A stretch of 64,000 nt of DNA from Methanosarcina horonobensis HB-1 = JCM 15518 (GTDB taxonomy: Archaea; Halobacteriota; Methanosarcinia; Methanosarcinales; Methanosarcinaceae). The stretch is taken from contig NZ_CP009516.1 in NCBI RefSeq assembly GCF_000970285.1, positions 847,036 through 911,035 of the forward strand, in the 5' to 3' direction. The notes below the pieces were generated by a model, which ran no database searches, was not told where the DNA came from, and saw only the letters and a list, made by a program, of their open reading frames with translations. Position 1 is the first letter of the stretch. Each line of letters begins with the position of its first letter. The position numbers were made by a program, and so were the translations under genes. Of this stretch, positions 39,606-49,574 are shown in pieces.

Positions 39606-39959
39606 TTATTGTGCTCTGGATCCAAGTGCCTGCTGGATCTGCTCCTGAAGCTGTTTGAAACGGGTAGTAAGCCTTTCTTCCTGCCTGGAGATAGACTGAA
39701 GCCTGAGTGAGAGGGTTTCTTCCCTGTCTTTAAGTTTTGAAACGGACTCCTCTTTGCTCGTTTTTATTACCAGTTCTCCGACATTCCGGTAAATCACCGC
39801 GTCGTCAGCCAGTCTTTCCAATTCATCAAGAGCCATTTTGGACTCTTTTTGCATAGCTTCAATCTGAGATTTCTGCATGGTCAGAGCCTGAACCTGCTGC
39901 TGTACCTGCTGAAGCTGTGCTATCTGGTTCTGGATTTGAGGAGGTAATTCTGCAGTCAT
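39606..39959 (-). CDS. pfdB: Prefoldin subunit beta
   Basis: 117 residues, almost entirely coiled coil with Gln-rich heptads at both ends (IQNQIAQLQQVQQQVQAL and RFKQLQEQIQQALGSRAQ) and a short central hairpin (DDAVIYRNVGELVIKTS). This is the archaeal prefoldin beta subunit, which with alpha forms the hexameric chaperone that hands unfolded proteins to the thermosome. Length is normal. Confidence 0.95.
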   Translation of the reverse strand: MTAELPPQIQNQIAQLQQVQQQVQALTMQKSQIEAMQKESKMALDELERLADDAVIYRNVGELVIKTSKEESVSKLKDREETLSLRLQSISRQEERLTTRFKQLQEQIQQALGSRAQ

Positions 39960-40303
39960 GTAATTTTCACCTGAGTCCTCAATAAACCTGAAGGGATTTT
40001 AATGTTTCTGTCCTTACAGCTTCCGAAAATTCTCTTTGCCACAGAATAGAATTAAAAGCTCCTGCCAAAAACTTAAACAACAAGTTCTACTTAAATAAAG
40101 ACATTCAAACAATCAAACTTATATAAAAGAGATGATGTGAAAAAACATACTCAAAACATTGTCCGTAACCAGAAGATACGCATTGAACCTACTGATCTAT
40201 AAACTTCAAAGATCTTTTGGCAAAGGATAATCATAAATGGACATTTATAATATACCATATTAAACAGGATTCAGATTTAAACAGGATTCAGGAGATTTCT
40301 TAA
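39960..40303. promoter_or_regulatory. Divergent promoter region of pfdB and the M42 peptidase
   Basis: TATA-like AAACTTATATAA (about 40108-40119) and ATTTATAATATACC (40243-40256) precede the M42 gene. The 15-mer TTAAACAGGATTCAG occurs twice (40260-40274 and 40278-40292 region), directly before the ribosome site AGGAG. No gene. Confidence 0.4.
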
Positions 40304-41389
40304 ATGGAAAAAAATACGGAAAAAGGCGGAAAGCTTGAAGAAATAAAATCTCTTCTAGAAAAGTTCACAAACGCCCATGGAATTTCCGGCTTTGAAGACG
40401 AGGTCCGGAAACTGCTTGAAAAAGAGCTTGAGCCCTATGTCGATAGCATGCGGGAGGATACTATGGGGAACCTCATTGCTGTTAAAGAGGGAAAAGGGCC
40501 TTCTGTAATGCTGGCTGCTCATATGGATGAAATAGGACTGATGGTCAGGTACATTGATGATAATGGGTTCCTTCGTTTTGTCGGGATAGGAGGATGGTTT
40601 GACCAGACTCTTCTCAACCAGAGGGTCATGATTCACGGCAAAAAGGGCTCTATCCCCGGAGTTATAGGCTCCAAGCCTCCTCATGTGATGAAAGACGAAG
40701 ACAGGAAAAAGCCCGTGAAACTTGAGGATATGTTTATTGATATAGGAGCAAAAGACATGGAGGATGCCGGAAATCTGGGAGTCGAGATAGGCACGACAGC
40801 TTCAATCGATCAGGAATTCGTGCCTCTGGCAAATGGAAAGGTTACCTCCAAGGCTTTTGATGACCGTGCAGGAATTGTAATTCTCCTTGAAGTCATGAAA
40901 CAGCTCCACGAACGCAAAATTGAGGCAAATGTCTATGCTGTCGGCACGGTTCAGGAAGAAGTAGGTCTCAAAGGAGCAAGAACCTGTGCATTCGGGATCT
41001 GTCCGGATGTCGCCCTTGCCCTTGATACCACTATCCCTGGAGATCACCCGGGTATCAGCAAAACCGATTCAGCTCTTGAACTGGGAAAAGGGCCCGTAAT
41101 TACCGTAGCAGATGCTTCCGGAAGAGGTCTTATAGCCCATCCCCAGATTCTCAGGTGGCTCAGGGAAACAGCTGATAAAAATGAGATCCCCTATCAGCTG
41201 GGAGTTGGTTCAGGCGGCACCACGGATGCTACATCAATACACCTTACAAAAGAAGGCATTCCTACAGGTACGGTCAGCATAGCCACACGTTATATTCACT
41301 CTCCTGTAGAAGTCCTGGATATGGCAGATATAGAGGCTTGCGTTTCTCTCATTGTGAAAGCAATAGAAAATGTAAAAGCGTACTTCTAA
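40304..41389 (+). CDS. M42-family metallopeptidase (TET aminopeptidase / endoglucanase-like)
   Basis: 361 residues. The co-catalytic metal site is complete: His73 and Asp75 in AAHMDEIGLM, Asp186 in KAFDDRAG, Glu218/Glu219 in GTVQEEVGLKG, Asp241 in ALDTTIPGD and a His in RYIHSPVE near the end. M42 proteins form large tetrahedral aminopeptidase particles that finish the breakdown of peptides released by the proteasome; annotation as endoglucanase is historical. ATG 40304 has AGGAG 9 bases upstream. Terminator hairpin at 41460-41498. Confidence 0.92.
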   Translation: MEKNTEKGGKLEEIKSLLEKFTNAHGISGFEDEVRKLLEKELEPYVDSMREDTMGNLIAVKEGKGPSVMLAAHMDEIGLMVRYIDDNGFLRFVGIGGWFDQTLLNQRVMIHGKKGSIPGVIGSKPPHVMKDEDRKKPVKLEDMFIDIGAKDMEDAGNLGVEIGTTASIDQEFVPLANGKVTSKAFDDRAGIVILLEVMKQLHERKIEANVYAVGTVQEEVGLKGARTCAFGICPDVALALDTTIPGDHPGISKTDSALELGKGPVITVADASGRGLIAHPQILRWLRETADKNEIPYQLGVGSGGTTDATSIHLTKEGIPTGTVSIATRYIHSPVEVLDMADIEACVSLIVKAIENVKAYF

Positions 41390-41889
41390 AGGCTACTTAG
41401 TTTCTCTAGCTTTGATTACTCAATAGGACTGGTTTCCAGAGTTAAATTTTTGCATCAAAACAGCACCAGCAGAACTGAACCAACAGAACCGGTGCTGTGC
41501 AGGTTTTTTCGTCCTCATTGTTCATGATATAGGTTCCTGGTTATATTTTTCATGCTCTTCACATTACTTTCAACTTTTTTTCATCATGCAGATTAAAATT
41601 GTGATAGGACTTTTTGGTCAAAGTCTTTAGACATCGAATATTGATTTTATTAAATACCTGATTCTTCTTGCTAATTCAGAATCTCAATAAAGAAATGCAA
41701 AAATTACTCTATTTTGGAAATAAATAGAGAAGAATTAATATGTATAACTATACTTAAATATGAAAATCAGGAATATTACTAAATGAGTTGAATCTATTCT
41801 TTTATTCATCACATTTAATTAAATCCAAAACGAAAGAAAAAATATGTAAAAAGTGATTTGGCGAGAGATTTTAAGGGATTTCCACAGAT
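41390..41889. other. Intergenic region, M42 to FemAB-like gene
   Basis: After the M42 terminator the DNA is AT-rich. A TATA-like TATACTTAAATATG near 41750-41763 may drive the FemAB-like gene. No other gene. Confidence 0.35.
41460..41509 (+). terminator. Hairpin terminator after the M42 gene
   Basis: ACAGCACC (41460-41467) pairs perfectly with GGTGCTGT (41491-41498), followed by GCAGG and a T6 run (41504-41509). It is 70 bases past the M42 stop. Confidence 0.65.
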
Positions 41890-43029
41890 GTGGAGATAAC
41901 TATTGAATATGAAGGGGGGTCTTTAATAATTTGCAGGAAGGTAACAGTCGAAGATAAAGAACAATGGAATAACGTTGTTAAAGAAAGTCTTAACGGAACC
42001 TTTTATCATACCTGGGAATGGAACGAGGTTATAGAAAAAGGATTAAACTCCGAAGCTTTGTCAGTAGCGGTAGAAGACGATGAAGAGAATAAATTAATAG
42101 GGATCTTTCCGTTTTTTATAAGAAATCTTTTTGAAGACTACAAGATCAACAAATATTTTCCAGATATTTCAAAGAACTTTCAAATAGGATGTTCTCCTCA
42201 TCATAAATTATATAGCTTTGGAGGTCCCTGTGTCCTTTCCAGTATTACCAATAGCGAAGAGATTTATAAGCTAATGTTTGATTTTGTTAACACATATAGC
42301 AAAAAGAAGAAAAATATTATTTATCATTTGATATATCCTTACCATAATTGTCTTGATTCTGCGCTCATTCAAAATGGATATACTAGGACCGGAATAAAAA
42401 AAACTGCTATAATAAATATCGATAAAGACCTCAAGGAAATATGCAAGGGATTTAAAAAACAATTTAGCAAGGACATAAGGCGAGCTTCAAGAAACGGGGT
42501 AATTATATACGAAAGTCGGAACTATAAGGAAGATATAGACCTTTACTATAATCAATTCCAGAAACTATTAATTGACAGAATCATTGAAAGAACTGGAAAT
42601 AGTTATAGGAGAGTATCACCCGCCTTAGTGCCATATTCTTATTTTGAAAAACTCCGTGACATCCTTTTTCCGCAAAAAATGGCAAGATTATTCTTCGCAG
42701 AATATAATGGAGTAAAAGTTGGAGCATTAATAAACTTTTATTATAAAGATACGATATACTTAGGTCACACCTCAGTATTGAGGGGCGAATATAACGATCT
42801 TAACGCTTATAAGCTCTTAATCTGGCACAGTATAGTGGACGGAAAGAAAAATGGCTTTAAAAACCTGGATTTAACGGGTCTTCATCATAATGAATTAGAC
42901 GGTCAATATCGATTTAAAATGGGATTTGACGGTCAAATCAAAGAGATAGGAGTATATAAATCGTACAGATATAATGAAATTAAACATGCAAAAGCAATTA
43001 TTAATGAATTGAGAAAGTTGAAGTCTTAA
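41890..43029 (+). CDS. FemAB/GNAT-like aminoacyltransferase family protein
   Basis: 379 residues. The layout is that of the FemAB fold (two GNAT domains): FYHTWEWNEVIEKG near 38-51, IGIFPFF, YSFGGPCV, a basic KQFSKDIRRASRNGV, then ARLFFAEYNGVKVGALINF and a final LDLTGLHHNELDGQYRFKMGFDG. In bacteria such enzymes add amino acids to lipid II, but wider members modify sugars, lipids or peptides (including exopolysaccharide and archaeal surface polymers). Methanosarcina has no murein, so the acceptor must differ. The gene is more AT-rich than its neighbours and lone, suggesting acquisition. GTG 41890 is the only start near the N-terminus. Confidence 0.75.
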   Translation: MEITIEYEGGSLIICRKVTVEDKEQWNNVVKESLNGTFYHTWEWNEVIEKGLNSEALSVAVEDDEENKLIGIFPFFIRNLFEDYKINKYFPDISKNFQIGCSPHHKLYSFGGPCVLSSITNSEEIYKLMFDFVNTYSKKKKNIIYHLIYPYHNCLDSALIQNGYTRTGIKKTAIINIDKDLKEICKGFKKQFSKDIRRASRNGVIIYESRNYKEDIDLYYNQFQKLLIDRIIERTGNSYRRVSPALVPYSYFEKLRDILFPQKMARLFFAEYNGVKVGALINFYYKDTIYLGHTSVLRGEYNDLNAYKLLIWHSIVDGKKNGFKNLDLTGLHHNELDGQYRFKMGFDGQIKEIGVYKSYRYNEIKHAKAIINELRKLKS

Positions 43030-43763
43030 TCATCATTTTATAAATTTTACCCTTTAATCTTGTCATGAGAATAGAAGGCGTCTCTTCAAATAGAGATACT
43101 CTTTTAATTATTTGATAAAGCAATTACCCTGAAAATTAATTACTCCAGGCAAAAATCTATTCTAGGCAAAAAACGTCGATTTTCAGTAAGAGCTTTCAGA
43201 TAAAACATGTTCAATATCTACTTTATTTAGAAAATGGTCCTAATTATTCATTTAAAACAGTGAGAAGTCTTATTTCCCGCGACTCTTTCATTTACAGTTA
43301 AGCAGCTTTTTTGTTAACTGTTTGAACCGTATATTTTTCAACATCTGTATTGACATTTGATTCCAGAAGAGAACCGGATTCCCTGGTTAAATCCGTTGCG
43401 ACGTCACCAAGCACTCTCTGAAGAAAATCTCCCAAGGGGATCGGTGAGTTCTATACACCATAAGTTTTTTAGATTTTCAGTTATCCAAGATCGATTTTTC
43501 GAATGGTAATCTTTTAAAATAAATATATTGTTAACTGGAAACTAAAAATACTATGGTCTACCTATTGGAGAGAAGTTTCGAAGAGCCCGGGATAAATCTG
43601 GAAATATTCCGAAAGGAGCGGGGCTTTGAGATAAAATATATGTAGTATGTATAAATAAAATGAGCTTTGCAAAACAGGACGTAATTATATAAAATAGTAG
43701 TAATACTATATCTCCTGTTCTGCAGAACCAATCTATCCAAATAAAAACCAAGACTGAGGGATT
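43030..43763. other. Intergenic region upstream of cimA
   Basis: Mostly AT-rich. It contains the small minus-strand frame at 43298-43435 described separately. A stretch at about 43555-43615 is richer in G+C. No plus-strand gene; the 60-66-codon minus frames at 43551-43751 look spurious. Confidence 0.35.
43298..43435 (-). other. Short open frame, possible gene remnant
   Basis: From TTG 43435 the minus strand reads 45 codons, GDFLQRVLGDVATDLTRES then a Ser/Glu- and Val-rich end, to TAA. Composition looks protein-like and G+C is higher than the flanks, but there is no clear ribosome site and I recognise no family. It may be the C-terminal end of a decayed gene. Confidence 0.25.
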
Positions 43764-45251
43764 ATATTATTCGAAAACATCCGCTTTCTGGATACCACTT
43801 TGAGAGACGGTGAACAAACACCTGGCGTAGCTCTGACCAGAGAGAAGAAACTCTTAATTGCCAGAGCCCTTGATGAGATGAAAGTCAATGTAATCGAAGC
43901 AGGCTCTGCAATTACTTCCGCAGGTGAAAGGGAATCCATCAAGGCTGTAGCGAATGCTGGCCTCAATGCCGAGATCTGCAGCTACTGCAGGATTGTAAAA
44001 ATGGACGTTGACCATGCTCTTGAATGCGATGTCGATTCAATCCATCTTGTATCTCCGGTTTCTGACCTGCATATCAGGACGAAAATCAAAAAGGACCGGG
44101 ATGCAGTAAGGCAGATTGCAGCTGAGGTAACCGAGTATGCTAAAGACCACGGTCTGATCGTGGAGTTAAGTGGAGAAGACGCATCAAGGGCAGACCTTGA
44201 ATTTTTAAAAGCCATTTACTCAGACTGTATAGATGCCGGAGCTGACAGGTTATGCTTCTGTGATACCGTAGGTCTTCTGGTGCCTGAAAAAACGACCGAA
44301 ATCTTCCGGGACCTGTCTTCCTCCCTGAAAGCCCCTATTAGCATTCACTGCCACAACGACTTTGGTTTAGCAACTGCAAATACAGTCGCTGCGCTTGCGG
44401 CAGGAGCAAAACAAGCCCATGTGACAATTAATGGTTTAGGTGAAAGAGCCGGAAATGCCTCTCTTGAAGAAGTTGTAATGAGCCTTGAATGGCTGTATAA
44501 ATATGATACCGGCATCAAGCACGAGCAGATATACCGGATTTCAAGGCTTGTAAGCCGTCTTACCGGGATTCCCGTTTCCCCCAATAAAGCCCTTGTAGGA
44601 GGAAATGCTTTCACTCACGAGGCAGGGATTCATGTTCATGGGCTTCTGGCCGACAAGGCAACCTATGAACCCATGAGTCCTGAATACATCGGGCGGCAGC
44701 GCCAGATCGTGCTTGGAAAACACGCGGGAAGGAGCTCCATCACCCTTGCTTTAAAGGAAATGGGGCTTGAGGCTGATGAGGCCCAGACCGAGGAAATCTT
44801 CAATAGAGTCAAGCAGATGGGCGACCAGGGCAAACATATCACTGATGCCGACCTGCAGACCATCGCAGAAACCGTGCTTGATATTTACAAAGAACCTATT
44901 GTAAAATTAGAAGAGTTCACCATCGTATCCGGAAACCGGGTGACTCCAACTGCTTCCATAAAGCTCAATGTAAAAGACAAAGAAATCGTACAGGCTGGAA
45001 TCGGAAACGGACCTGTGGATGCTGTGATCAACGCTATCCGGAGAGCCGTAAGTTCCTGTGCTGAAGACGTAATCCTTGAAGAGTACCATGTAGACTCGAT
45101 TACCGGCGGAACTGACGCTCTTGTGGAGGTAAGGGTAAAACTTTCCAAGAACGGAAAGGTAATTACCGCAAGCGGGGCAAGAACGGACATTATAATGGCC
45201 TCTGTAGAAGCCGTAATGAACGGGATGAACCGACTTATCCGGGTAGAGTAA
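43764..45251 (+). CDS. cimA: (R)-citramalate synthase (CimA)
   Basis: About 495 residues. The catalytic strand [18 protein letters not shown] lies at the very start; [23 protein letters not shown] and HEAGIHVHG follow, then a LeuA-type allosteric C-terminal domain. The wording ([28 protein letters not shown]) follows Methanocaldococcus CimA rather than LeuA, so the enzyme probably condenses pyruvate and acetyl-CoA to citramalate for isoleucine. The frame opens after TGA 43755-43757 and has no ATG/GTG/TTG until TTG 43800, which would cut off the conserved strand. GAGGG (43756-43760) suggests initiation at ATA 43764 or ATT 43761. ilvB, ilvN and ilvC follow. Confidence 0.82.
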   Translation: MLFENIRFLDTTLRDGEQTPGVALTREKKLLIARALDEMKVNVIEAGSAITSAGERESIKAVANAGLNAEICSYCRIVKMDVDHALECDVDSIHLVSPVSDLHIRTKIKKDRDAVRQIAAEVTEYAKDHGLIVELSGEDASRADLEFLKAIYSDCIDAGADRLCFCDTVGLLVPEKTTEIFRDLSSSLKAPISIHCHNDFGLATANTVAALAAGAKQAHVTINGLGERAGNASLEEVVMSLEWLYKYDTGIKHEQIYRISRLVSRLTGIPVSPNKALVGGNAFTHEAGIHVHGLLADKATYEPMSPEYIGRQRQIVLGKHAGRSSITLALKEMGLEADEAQTEEIFNRVKQMGDQGKHITDADLQTIAETVLDIYKEPIVKLEEFTIVSGNRVTPTASIKLNVKDKEIVQAGIGNGPVDAVINAIRRAVSSCAEDVILEEYHVDSITGGTDALVEVRVKLSKNGKVITASGARTDIIMASVEAVMNGMNRLIRVE

Positions 45252-45561
45252 GTCACAAAAGGATGTGGAACTTCAAAGGTTTCTCAGGAGGACTCTTCTG
45301 TCCTCTCTTCTTTTTCTGTTTGAAGAAATTTTTGAAATAGGGATCTCTGGCACTCTGAAAACCCGGAGAAACCCTCATCCATTATATAACATGATTGATT
45401 ATGATGTACTTGCGAAATTCGCAATCAAAAAAGTGTGAGTGTGAGAGATAAGATAGATAAAAAGTATTTCTTATAAACACTCCCTTAACTGGAAAGGTGC
45501 TCACCTGAAACGTGAGTATCCAGTTAGACCAAATCTCATGAAATAAGTAAGGAGATAAATA
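45252..45561 (+). promoter_or_regulatory. ilvB promoter, palindromic operator and structured leader
   Basis: TATA box TTATATAA (45382-45389). The perfect palindrome TTGCGAA-A-TTCGCAA (45410-45424) lies about 25 bases downstream, where transcription should start, an ideal repressor site. Further on, outer arms TAACTGGA (45486-45493) / TCCAGTTA (45519-45526) enclose a second stem TGCTCAC (45498-45504) / GTGAGTA (45512-45518) with a 7-nt loop. A mini-frame ATG AAA TAA (45538-45546) precedes the ribosome site AAGGAG. A transcribed leader hairpin of this kind suggests translational or attenuation control. Confidence 0.6.
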
Positions 45562-47253
45562 ATGACAACCGGGTCAACAGAAAAAGTCAACGGCGCAAAG
45601 GCTCTTATAAAGTGCCTCGAAAAGGAAGGGGTTGACACTCTCTTCGGATACCCCGGAGGGCAGATCATTCCTTTCTACAACGAACTCTATGATTCAGATC
45701 TGCGCCACATACTTGTACGCCACGAACAGGCAGCAGCTCATGCTGCGGACGGGTACGCCCGTGCTACTGGAAAGACCGGGGTCTGTGTATCTACTTCAGG
45801 TCCCGGAGCAACCAACCTGGTAACAGGTATTGCTACTGCATATATGGACTCAGTGCCAATTGTAGCCTTAACCGGTCAGGTACCAAGATCCCTTATAGGA
45901 AATGACGCCTTCCAGGAAGCAGATATTACGGGCATTACTCAGCCGATTACCAAGCACAACTATCTCGTACAGGATCCGCAAGAAATCCCGAGGATCGTAA
46001 AAGAAGCTTTCCATATCGCATCTACCGGAAGGCCTGGCCCGGTGTTGATTGACCTTCCAAAGGATGTACAGAATATAGAGATTGACTTACAGTATCCTGA
46101 CAGGGTAGAGCTCAGGGGCTATAAGCCAACTTACAAAGGAAATACCCAGCAGATTAAGCGAGCTGCCGAAGAGATTGCAAACTCCTGCAGGCCTATAATC
46201 TATGCAGGAGGAGGAGTTATAAGCTCGAATGCGAGTGCAGAGCTCGTTGAACTTGCCGAAACTATCGTGGCTCCGGTTACAACCACACTTATGGGTATAA
46301 GCTGTATCCCCACCGAGCATCCCCTTTACGTCGGAATGCTGGGAATGCACGGGTGCAAATACGCAAACTATGCAATTCAGGAGTCCGATCTTATTATTGC
46401 TGTGGGAGCAAGGTTTGACGACCGTGTGACAGGTAAACTCGAGTCTTTTGCCCCAAATGCCAGAGTTATCCACATTGATGTTGACCCTGCCGAGATTTCC
46501 AAGAATGTAAAGGTACATATCCCCATTGTCGGGGACGCAAAGCAGGTACTCAAATCCCTGATTAAATATGTCCAGTGCTGCAAATCCGCGGAATGGATTG
46601 AAAAGGTAAACCAGTGGAAGAAAGAATACCCTCTTGCCTACAGGAAGTCTCAGGATACCATAATGCCTCAGTTTGTTATTGAGCAGATCTCCGAAGCCTG
46701 CAAAGACGCAATAATAGTTACCGAAGTCGGACAGCACCAGATGTGGGCTGCTCAGTTCTTCAAATACAGCAAACCCAGAACCTTCCTTACCTCAGGCGGG
46801 CTTGGCACGATGGGATATGGATTCCCTGCAGCCATGGGAGCCAAGGTCGGCAGGCCGGACAAAACTGTTATCAATATCGCAGGAGACGGCTCTTTCCAGA
46901 TGAACTCCCAGGAGCTCGCAACTGTGGTCCAGAACGACATCCCGGTTGTTTCCGTGGTCCTGAATAACGGTTATCTCGGTATGGTCAGGCAGTGGCAGGA
47001 ACTCTTCTATGACCGGAGGTACTCCTACACCTTCATCAAAGGCAGTGTTGACTTCGTAAAGCTGGCTGAGGCCTACGGAGCCCTCGGACTGCGCGCAGAA
47101 AAGCCGTCTGAGGTCAGGCCTGCAATCGAAGAGGCTGTCAAATCCGGAAGACCGGCAGTTGTTGAGGTTATTGTCGAGTGCGAAGCAAATGTCTATCCGA
47201 TGGTTCCGGCAGGAGCTGCAATTAACGAGATCATCGACCTGGAGGAACACTGA
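45562..47253 (+). CDS. ilvB: Acetolactate synthase large subunit
   Basis: 563 residues, thiamine-diphosphate enzyme. The catalytic glutamate is Glu55 in [15 protein letters not shown]; the TPP-Mg motif is [16 protein letters not shown]...LNN near residue 437; the FAD region includes [10 protein letters not shown]. It condenses two pyruvates to acetolactate (valine, leucine) or pyruvate with 2-oxobutyrate (isoleucine, from the citramalate made by CimA). AAGGAG 8 bases upstream of the ATG. The stop shares one base with the ilvN start, so the pair is translationally coupled. Confidence 0.97.
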   Translation: MTTGSTEKVNGAKALIKCLEKEGVDTLFGYPGGQIIPFYNELYDSDLRHILVRHEQAAAHAADGYARATGKTGVCVSTSGPGATNLVTGIATAYMDSVPIVALTGQVPRSLIGNDAFQEADITGITQPITKHNYLVQDPQEIPRIVKEAFHIASTGRPGPVLIDLPKDVQNIEIDLQYPDRVELRGYKPTYKGNTQQIKRAAEEIANSCRPIIYAGGGVISSNASAELVELAETIVAPVTTTLMGISCIPTEHPLYVGMLGMHGCKYANYAIQESDLIIAVGARFDDRVTGKLESFAPNARVIHIDVDPAEISKNVKVHIPIVGDAKQVLKSLIKYVQCCKSAEWIEKVNQWKKEYPLAYRKSQDTIMPQFVIEQISEACKDAIIVTEVGQHQMWAAQFFKYSKPRTFLTSGGLGTMGYGFPAAMGAKVGRPDKTVINIAGDGSFQMNSQELATVVQNDIPVVSVVLNNGYLGMVRQWQELFYDRRYSYTFIKGSVDFVKLAEAYGALGLRAEKPSEVRPAIEEAVKSGRPAVVEVIVECEANVYPMVPAGAAINEIIDLEEH

Positions 47254-47738
47254 TGAAACACACACTTGCAGTCCTTGTGGAAAATAAGTCAGGTGTGCTC
47301 TCGAGAGTTGCTTCTCTTTTCTCAAGGCGCGGATATAATATCGACAGCCTTGCCGTGGGAGTTACCGAAGACCCTGACATATCGAGAATAACCATTGTCG
47401 TGCATGGGGACGACCATGTGCTCGAACAGGTAACAAAGCAGCTCAACAAGCTAATTGACGTTATCAAGGTCTCGGATATCGGGACTGACGATGCAGTTGA
47501 GCGGGAACTCGCCCTTATTAAAGTTTCAGCTGATGTGGACACAAGGGCAGAGATTATGCAGATTGCAAATATCTTCAGGGCCAGGATAGTGGACGTTGCC
47601 CCGAAGTCCATGACTGTTGAGGTAACAGGTGACGAAAGCAAAATTCAGGCAATCGAAAAACTTCTCCGCCAGTTCGGGATCAAGGAAATGGTCAGGACAG
47701 GCAAGATTGCAATGGTGCGCGGACCAAAGAAGGTTTAA
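47253..47738 (+). CDS. ilvN: Acetolactate synthase regulatory small subunit
   Basis: 161 residues. The ACT domain [25 protein letters not shown]... covers residues 2-75 and the C-terminal domain follows with [27 protein letters not shown]. The small subunit activates IlvB and gives valine feedback inhibition. Its ATG overlaps the ilvB stop (TGATG). The length fits archaeal and bacterial IlvN. Confidence 0.96.
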   Translation: MKHTLAVLVENKSGVLSRVASLFSRRGYNIDSLAVGVTEDPDISRITIVVHGDDHVLEQVTKQLNKLIDVIKVSDIGTDDAVERELALIKVSADVDTRAEIMQIANIFRARIVDVAPKSMTVEVTGDESKIQAIEKLLRQFGIKEMVRTGKIAMVRGPKKV

Positions 47739-48110
47739 ATATTAAGGATAGGTAAAGAGAGTTAGCTGCTCAATTATTTTTCACAGATTGTGGCAGCCGG
47801 AAGCCTTTTCAAACTCCAAAGGTCTTCTTAAAAACGCTCCGGGTTTCCGGCCTCTCTTTCCCTTTAAAAGACCGCCCGGGTCCGAGACAGTAATTTTTCG
47901 AAAATCAGTTTAATTCTCGGGAAATTTGTTGTTTGTAAATCTGAGCACCCTCTCAAATAATGCAGAGGATCTGATTGCAAGATTAAGTTCCAAATCAGAA
48001 TTAGATTCTAAAATTGAATCTCAATTAAATTCCAATTTAAATCACAAATTAATTACAAAATTAAGGGATTAAAGGATAATCGGTTAGAAAATCTATCAGG
48101 AGAGTCAAGA
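47739..48110 (+). promoter_or_regulatory. ilvN-ilvC spacer with two interleaved hairpins
   Basis: GCCGGAAGCC (47796-47805) pairs with GGTTTCCGGC (47842-47851), and GGTCTT (47821-47826) with AAGACC (47878-47883). The two stems interlock, so they would be either a pseudoknot or mutually exclusive folds. After 47930 the DNA is very AT-rich up to ilvC, with four imperfect repeats of the type AAATTGAATCTCAATTAAATTCCAA. A terminator/attenuator between ilvN and ilvC is plausible. Confidence 0.4.
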
Positions 48111-49118
48111 ATGGCAACGATAATTTATGACGATGAAACAACTTTTGATGCACTTAAGGATAAGACCATCGCAATAATGGGTTATGGAAGCCAGGGCCAC
48201 GCCCATGCCAGAAACCTTCACGAATCCGGGCTTAATGTTGTTGTCGGTCTCAGGCAGGGCAGTTCCAGCTGGGCAAAAGCCGAGTCTGACGGCCTGAAGG
48301 TCATGACTGTTGAAGATGCCGCCAGAGATGCAGACGTTATCATGATCCTTCTCCCTGACGAAAAGCAGGCTTCTGTTTACTATTCTCAGATTGAGCCCAA
48401 CCTTAAAGCCGGAAATGCCCTTGTTTTTGCCCACGGCTTCAATATCCACTACAACCAGATAGTGCCCCCAAAAGATGTGGACGTCTTCATGGTTGCCCCC
48501 AAAGGTCCGGGACACATTGTCAGGAGAACCTACACTGAAGGTATCGGGGTCCCGGGTCTGATTGCAGTCTACCAGGACGCAACCGGAAAAGCCAGGGACC
48601 TCGCTCTTTCTTACGCCAAGGGTATAGGCGCAACAAGGGCAGGGGTTTACGAGACAACCTTCCGTGAAGAAACAGAAACCGACCTTTTCGGAGAACAGGT
48701 TGACCTTTGCGGCGGGCTTTCAGCACTTATCAAAACAGCTTTTGAGGTTCTTGTGGAAGCAGGGTACCAGCCTGAAATGGCTTACTTTGAAACCTGCCAC
48801 GAAGTTAAACTCATTGTTGACCTTATCTATGAAGGCGGACTTGAGAGGATGTGGCACTCTGTTTCCAACACTGCCGAATATGGAGGCATGACCGTTGGCC
48901 CGAGAATCATCAATGAAGAGTCCCGCGAAGCTATGTACGAAGCTCTTGAGAGAATCCAGAACGGAGAGTTTGCAAAAGAGTTTGTCCTCGAAGGCATGGT
49001 CAACCACCCTGTGCTTAAAGCCATGGAACGCCAGGAAAAGGAACACCAGCTTGAAATTGTGGGAAAACAGATCCGCGCAAACATCCCCTGGCTCAACAAA
49101 AAGATTGATGACGACTAA
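48111..49118 (+). CDS. ilvC: Ketol-acid reductoisomerase, class I
   Basis: 335 residues. The N-terminal NADPH fold has [14 protein letters not shown] and the specificity loop [11 protein letters not shown], where Arg and Ser residues recognise the 2'-phosphate. Catalytic acidic residues are in [12 protein letters not shown] and a C-terminal [17 protein letters not shown]. It isomerises and reduces acetolactate in valine and isoleucine synthesis. Class I length. AGGAG is 8 bases before the ATG. A likely terminator follows at 49143-49172. Confidence 0.97.
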   Translation: MATIIYDDETTFDALKDKTIAIMGYGSQGHAHARNLHESGLNVVVGLRQGSSSWAKAESDGLKVMTVEDAARDADVIMILLPDEKQASVYYSQIEPNLKAGNALVFAHGFNIHYNQIVPPKDVDVFMVAPKGPGHIVRRTYTEGIGVPGLIAVYQDATGKARDLALSYAKGIGATRAGVYETTFREETETDLFGEQVDLCGGLSALIKTAFEVLVEAGYQPEMAYFETCHEVKLIVDLIYEGGLERMWHSVSNTAEYGGMTVGPRIINEESREAMYEALERIQNGEFAKEFVLEGMVNHPVLKAMERQEKEHQLEIVGKQIRANIPWLNKKIDDD

Positions 49119-49142
49119 CGTAAGTTACTTTCTTTGTTTTAT

Positions 49143-49176
49143 GCCAGGTCAGGCAATGGGCCTGGCGCTCTTTTTT
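49143..49176 (+). terminator. Hairpin terminator after ilvC
   Basis: GCCAGG (49143-49148) pairs with CCTGGC (49161-49166), followed by GCTC and a run of six T's. It begins 25 bases past the ilvC stop, fitting intrinsic-like termination. Confidence 0.6.
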
Positions 49177-49543
49177 CTGACAACTCTTTTTTCAGTTACT
49201 GGCTTATCTGGCTACAGGTTTTTCTTACTCTACGCTTTTTGGTAAGCACTCACCATTTTCCTGACTCTTTGTCGGCAGTGTGCCTATTTTTTGTAAAATT
49301 TACTCTATACGACAATGTATTAAAAGTCCTGTAAATTTGTTCTACACATGATACATAGGTTTTTAGGCTAAAATCTGAACATAACTCCGATTTCTGGCCG
49401 GATTTTTACGGATAAAAGCTCTCGAAGGGTATGTTATATTCATGTTTAAATAAAATCTGAGTTACGAATATTCTCTATAAAGGTTCGCATTTTGAGGTAT
49501 TTTTTGAGTTTTTGACAGGAAAAACTGATAATCTCCTGCTAAA

Positions 49544-49574
49544 ATACGAACGTTTTGTCATAGAACGTTCGTAT
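49544..49574. promoter_or_regulatory. Perfect inverted repeat ATACGAACGTT
   Basis: Arms 49544-49554 and 49564-49574 are exact reverse complements. The half-site recurs at 58920-58930, in the promoter of the NHLP peptide gene. A dimeric regulator binding site is possible. Confidence 0.5.
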
